Assembly (NCBI GenBank): GCA_023393045.1
Contig: JAEWMV010000159.1
Coordinates: forward strand, 1 to 7,486
Source of the DNA: Bacillota bacterium
GTDB taxonomy: Bacteria > Bacillota > Clostridia > Christensenellales > CAG-138
Direction: 5' to 3'
DNA length: 7,486 nt
Shown here: positions 4,502 to 7,486 of the stretch, one piece after another
How positions within the stretch are numbered: position 1 is the stretch's first letter
Layout: each line of letters starts with the position of its first letter
Notes under the pieces: generated by a model
Told to the model about the DNA's origin: nothing
The model's input: only the letters and a program-made list of their open reading frames with translations
Databases searched by the model: none
Made by a program: the position numbers and the translations under genes

Positions 4502-6853
4502 ATGGTCATCCATATCGACACGAAGAACACGAGCCTTATCATGGACGCGGCGCCCGGCGGCCGCCTTGCCCTGCTGCATTATGGGACAAGGCTCCGGCCG
4601 CAATCCGATTACGCCGCGTTTGCGGACAGGCACGACGTGCCCTCCGGCGGCGGCACCGTGGCGGCGGACAGGGACGACGCGAACTTCTGCCTCGACGACG
4701 CGCGTCTTCTTTTCGGCACGCTCGGGCGGGGCGATTTCCGCGAGTCCGCAGCGGAGTTTTTGTTTGCGGACGGGTCGGTGACGACGGACTTTCGCGTGGA
4801 GGGATACGAGCTTATCGAGGGAAAACCGCAGATCAAGGGGCTGCCCTCCGCCGTCGCGGGGGAGGGGGTGAAAACGCATGCCGTCACGCTCTTCGATGCC
4901 GCCGCAAAGCTGCGCGTCAAGCTGTATTTCACCGCGTTCTATGAATGCGACGTCATAACGGAACGAATTGGGTACGTCAACGCGGGCAGCTTGCCCGTCA
5001 TGCTTCGCCGCGCCATGAGCGCGCAGCTTGATTTGCCCGTGGAAGGCTATACGCTCACGACTTTTACCGGCGCCTGGGCCGCGGAGAGGAACAGGACGGA
5101 GCGTACGCTCTGCACGGGCGTGTTCGTCAACGATTCCAAACTCGGCGCGAGCTCCGCCAGGGCAAATCCCTTCGTGATGCTCTCCGAGCCCGGCGCGGAC
5201 GAGGAGCGGGGGAAAGTCTACGCTTTCAACCTCGTTTACAGCGGCAACCACGCGGAGATATTCGAGCAGTCGTTTGCGTCAATCACGCGCGCGCTTATCG
5301 GCGTCAATCCATCCGGTTTCTCGTGGACGCTCGAACCGGGGGAGAGCTTCCATGCGCCGGAGGCCGTGATGAGCTTTTCCGACGCGGGCTTCGGCGCGCT
5401 CTCGCGCAGCATGCACCGCTTCGTACGCTGGCACATCGTGCGCGGGGAGTGGCGGGATAAGGAACGTCCTGTGCTCGTCAATAACTGGGAAGGCACGTGG
5501 ATGGATTTCGACGAAAAGAAGCTCCTTGCCATCGCAAGGGAAGGCGCGGACGCGGGCGCGGAGCTCTTCGTGATGGACGACGGCTGGTTCGGCGCGCGCG
5601 ACGACGACCGCCGCGCGCTGGGCGACTGGTTCGTGAACACGAAAAAGCTGCCGCACGGCCTTGACGGGCTGCAAAAAAAGCTTGCCGCGATGGGCTTTCT
5701 CTTCGGCATATGGGTCGAGCCTGAGATGGTCAATGAGGACAGCGACCTCTATCGGATGCACCCGGACTGGGCGGTGCAATCGCCGGGCAGGGAACCCGCG
5801 CTCGGGCGAAACCAGCTTCTTCTCGACCTGACGCGCGAGGACGTGCGCAATTACATCGTCAATTCCATGAGCCGCATTTTTGCAAGCGCTGATATCGCCT
5901 ATGTCAAGTGGGATTACAACCGCAATTTCGCGGACATGTACACGCCCTCTCTGCCGCCCGAGCGGCAGGGGGAGTTCGCGCACCACTATATGCTGGGATT
6001 GTATGAGATACTCGAAATCCTCGTCGCGCGCTTCCCGAAGATACTTTTCGAGTCCTGCGCGAGCGGGGGCAACCGCTTTGACCTCGGCATGCTCTGCTAC
6101 ATGCCCCAGATCTGGACGAGCGACAATACGGACGCGCTCTGCCGCGTGGACATTCAGGAGGGCACGAGCTTCGCCTACCCGCTCTCGGTCATGGGCGCGC
6201 ATGTTTCCGCCTCGCCCAGCCAAAGCGCGCTTCGCCGCACGCAGATAGAAACGCGCTTCAACGTGGCGGCTTTCGGGCTTTTGGGCTATGAAATGGATAT
6301 GACGGAATTGACGAGCTTCGATTTCAAGTGCGTAAAGGCGCAGATAGAATGGTATAAGGCGCACAGGCGCATTTTGCAGTTCGGCGATTTTTACAGGATT
6401 CCCGTGCCCGGCGCGGGGAACAAACGCGTGTGGATGTGCGTGTCACCGGACCGCCGCGAGGCCGTGGCAATGTTCTTCCAGCAGACGGCGCAGGCCGCGC
6501 GCACGCGGGATATACTGCCCATGCGCGGGCTTGACGACGCGCTGGACTATACCGTGACCGGGCGGGAGCAGTACATCGCCATTTCCGCCTTCGGCAGCCT
6601 TGTCAAACACGCGCTGCCCGTGAAGCTCAGCGGGGACGGCGCGGCGATGGCCATGCTCTCCTCGCGCTACATGTTCCCCATGACAAAGGAGAGCTATGTT
6701 GCGGGCGGGGACGTGCTCAACAAGGCCGGGCTGCGCCTCAAGCAGCAGTTCGGCGGCACCGGCTATAATGAAGAAATCCGTGTTTTGGGCGATTCCGGCT
6801 CGAGAACGTATGAAATAAAGGCCATAGAGCCCTCAGCAGGCAAGGATCAATAA
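4502..6853 (+). CDS. galA: Alpha-galactosidase, glycoside hydrolase family 36
   Basis: Retaining hydrolase that releases terminal alpha-linked galactose from sugars such as melibiose, raffinose and stachyose. Its 783 residues follow the GH36 plan: N-terminal beta-sandwich (to about 320), a TIM-barrel catalytic domain (about 325-650) and a C-terminal beta domain. Motifs in order: NNWEGTW (327-333), MDDGWFG (358-364), GIWVEPEM (402-409), YVKWDYNRN with D471 as nucleophile, CASGGNRFD (519-527), and WTSDNTDA with D541 as acid/base. The 70-residue gap between the two catalytic aspartates equals that of Geobacillus AgaA (478 and 548, from memory). No signal peptide is visible, so it is cytoplasmic and needs galactoside uptake, for which no gene is in the window. 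It starts 40 bp after spoIIP; its 3' end overlaps convergent holA by 21 bp, and its last eight or so residues look like an extension. Substrate preference cannot be read; the symbol is generic. Confidence 0.95.
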   Translation: MVIHIDTKNTSLIMDAAPGGRLALLHYGTRLRPQSDYAAFADRHDVPSGGGTVAADRDDANFCLDDARLLFGTLGRGDFRESAAEFLFADGSVTTDFRVEGYELIEGKPQIKGLPSAVAGEGVKTHAVTLFDAAAKLRVKLYFTAFYECDVITERIGYVNAGSLPVMLRRAMSAQLDLPVEGYTLTTFTGAWAAERNRTERTLCTGVFVNDSKLGASSARANPFVMLSEPGADEERGKVYAFNLVYSGNHAEIFEQSFASITRALIGVNPSGFSWTLEPGESFHAPEAVMSFSDAGFGALSRSMHRFVRWHIVRGEWRDKERPVLVNNWEGTWMDFDEKKLLAIAREGADAGAELFVMDDGWFGARDDDRRALGDWFVNTKKLPHGLDGLQKKLAAMGFLFGIWVEPEMVNEDSDLYRMHPDWAVQSPGREPALGRNQLLLDLTREDVRNYIVNSMSRIFASADIAYVKWDYNRNFADMYTPSLPPERQGEFAHHYMLGLYEILEILVARFPKILFESCASGGNRFDLGMLCYMPQIWTSDNTDALCRVDIQEGTSFAYPLSVMGAHVSASPSQSALRRTQIETRFNVAAFGLLGYEMDMTELTSFDFKCVKAQIEWYKAHRRILQFGDFYRIPVPGAGNKRVWMCVSPDRREAVAMFFQQTAQAARTRDILPMRGLDDALDYTVTGREQYIAISAFGSLVKHALPVKLSGDGAAMAMLSSRYMFPMTKESYVAGGDVLNKAGLRLKQQFGGTGYNEEIRVLGDSGSRTYEIKAIEPSAGKDQ

Positions 6854-7486
6854 CGCTTCCTCGAGCTTGTCGAGCGCCTTTGCACGTCCCGTGAGCTGGA
6901 GCGTCGCCACGTCGCAGAGCGCCTTTGCGCAGCGATTGAGCGGTTCCGTGCGGGAGGGGCTCATCAGCCGCGCCGCCTCGTACACGCGGTAAGCGTAGCC
7001 GCCGCTCACGCCGAGGTTGCCCACGATAAAATCCTTGGCCCGCTTTTTTTCGATGAGCCTTCGCGCCTGTAGGATGAGCCGCGCTTTTTCCCCGATGCGC
7101 GCGGCGATTTCCATGGGCTGCTCGCCGTCGCGCACGAGGCCGCGAAGGGAGGCAAAACCGTCCTTCGTCCTGCCAGAAAGCACATGGTCGAGCACGGAGA
7201 ATACGACGAAATCAAGGTCGCGCGTCACGACCTTCGATATGATTTGCTTCGTGATCGCATTGCCATCGCCCGCATAGGCGGCGGCCTTTTGGAATTCGTT
7301 GTTGAGCTTTGAGCAATCCGTGCCCGCGAGCGACACGAAGAAGTCCGCGTCCGCGTCAGAAATCAAAACGCCGTGCTGATTCGCCTGCTGGCGCACCCAG
7401 CGGGAGGCGTCCGATTCGCCCAGGGGCGCAAAATGGACGGCGCGCTTGGCCGTCTCCATCGCCTTGACGAAAGCGAGGCGCTTGTC
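6833..7486 (-). CDS. holA: DNA polymerase III delta subunit, C-terminal part (cut by window edge)
   Basis: The clamp-loader delta subunit opens the beta sliding clamp so that it can be loaded on DNA during replication. The frame is open to the right edge, so 217 residues are visible of a normal 330-350; the N-terminal clamp-binding part is outside. The visible part matches the middle and the C-terminal helical collar domain: WVRQQANQHGVLISDADADFF, then LAGTDCSKLNNEFQKAAAYAG (family pattern of a Leu-rich segment with LxxELxKLxxYAG), ITKQIISKVV, VFSVLDHVLSGR, and GEQPMEIAARIGEKARLILQARRL. It ends ALLILAC, overlapping the end of the galactosidase gene. An internal Met at 7459 is not the start. 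In spore formers holA commonly follows comEC and lies beside rpsT; comEC would be expected to the right, outside the window. No clear terminator follows it. Confidence 0.92.
   Translation of the reverse strand, partial: DKRLAFVKAMETAKRAVHFAPLGESDASRWVRQQANQHGVLISDADADFFVSLAGTDCSKLNNEFQKAAAYAGDGNAITKQIISKVVTRDLDFVVFSVLDHVLSGRTKDGFASLRGLVRDGEQPMEIAARIGEKARLILQARRLIEKKRAKDFIVGNLGVSGGYAYRVYEAARLMSPSRTEPLNRCAKALCDVATLQLTGRAKALDKLEEALLILAC

Noticed and set aside
5279..6364. Minus-strand open frame (361 codons) inside the alpha-galactosidase gene
   Set aside because: Exact antisense of the conserved GH36 catalytic domain; no domain, start signal or context of its own.
6860..6874. Hairpin CTCGA/TCGAG after the galactosidase stop codon
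   Set aside because: Only 5 bp of stem, no following T-run, and inside holA coding sequence, so it is not convincing as a terminator.

Overview
The window is a GC-rich, gene-dense piece of chromosome from an endospore-forming member of the Firmicutes (Bacillota). The evidence is the pair gpr and spoIIP, which are sporulation genes, lying beside the housekeeping genes rpsT and holA. High GC content and the divergence of the proteins suggest a GC-rich clostridial lineage rather than Bacillus, but I cannot name a genus.

Layout from left to right. (a) 1-1987, minus strand: two consecutive ABC exporter half-transporter genes, only 2 bp apart. The downstream one is cut by the left edge. They probably form a heterodimeric exporter. 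(b) 1988-2096: a short intergenic region with the rpsT terminator, a perfect 14-bp palindrome, and a possible extended -10 promoter so close to the ABC start codon that the transcript may be leaderless. (c) 2097-2363, minus strand: rpsT (ribosomal protein S20), with a TTG start and a strong sigma-A-type promoter. (d) 2364-2525: a divergent control region serving rpsT leftwards and gpr rightwards, with a good candidate sigma-F promoter for gpr. (e) 2526-4461, plus strand: gpr (spore protease that degrades small acid-soluble spore proteins) and spoIIP (engulfment peptidoglycan hydrolase), 43 bp apart, with a candidate sigma-E promoter for spoIIP. (f) 4502-6853, plus strand: an intracellular GH36 alpha-galactosidase, 40 bp behind spoIIP, with its own possible promoter overlapping the end of spoIIP. 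(g) 6833-7486, minus strand: the C-terminal two thirds of holA (DNA polymerase III delta subunit), convergent with the galactosidase gene and overlapping it by 21 bp.

The set rpsT-gpr-spoIIP-holA is a known conserved neighbourhood in spore formers (from memory of the Bacillus subtilis comEC-holA-rpsT-gpr-spoIIP region). Here the rpsT-gpr-spoIIP block faces holA in the opposite relative orientation, and a sugar-hydrolase gene sits at the junction, so a rearrangement has probably happened here. Many long reverse-frame ORFs in the window are by-products of GC-rich codon use and are not annotated.

I see no clear new biological system. The points most worth a second look are the galactosidase placed behind a sporulation operon, the possibly leaderless ABC operon with its upstream palindrome, the UUG-started rpsT, and the legible sporulation promoters.
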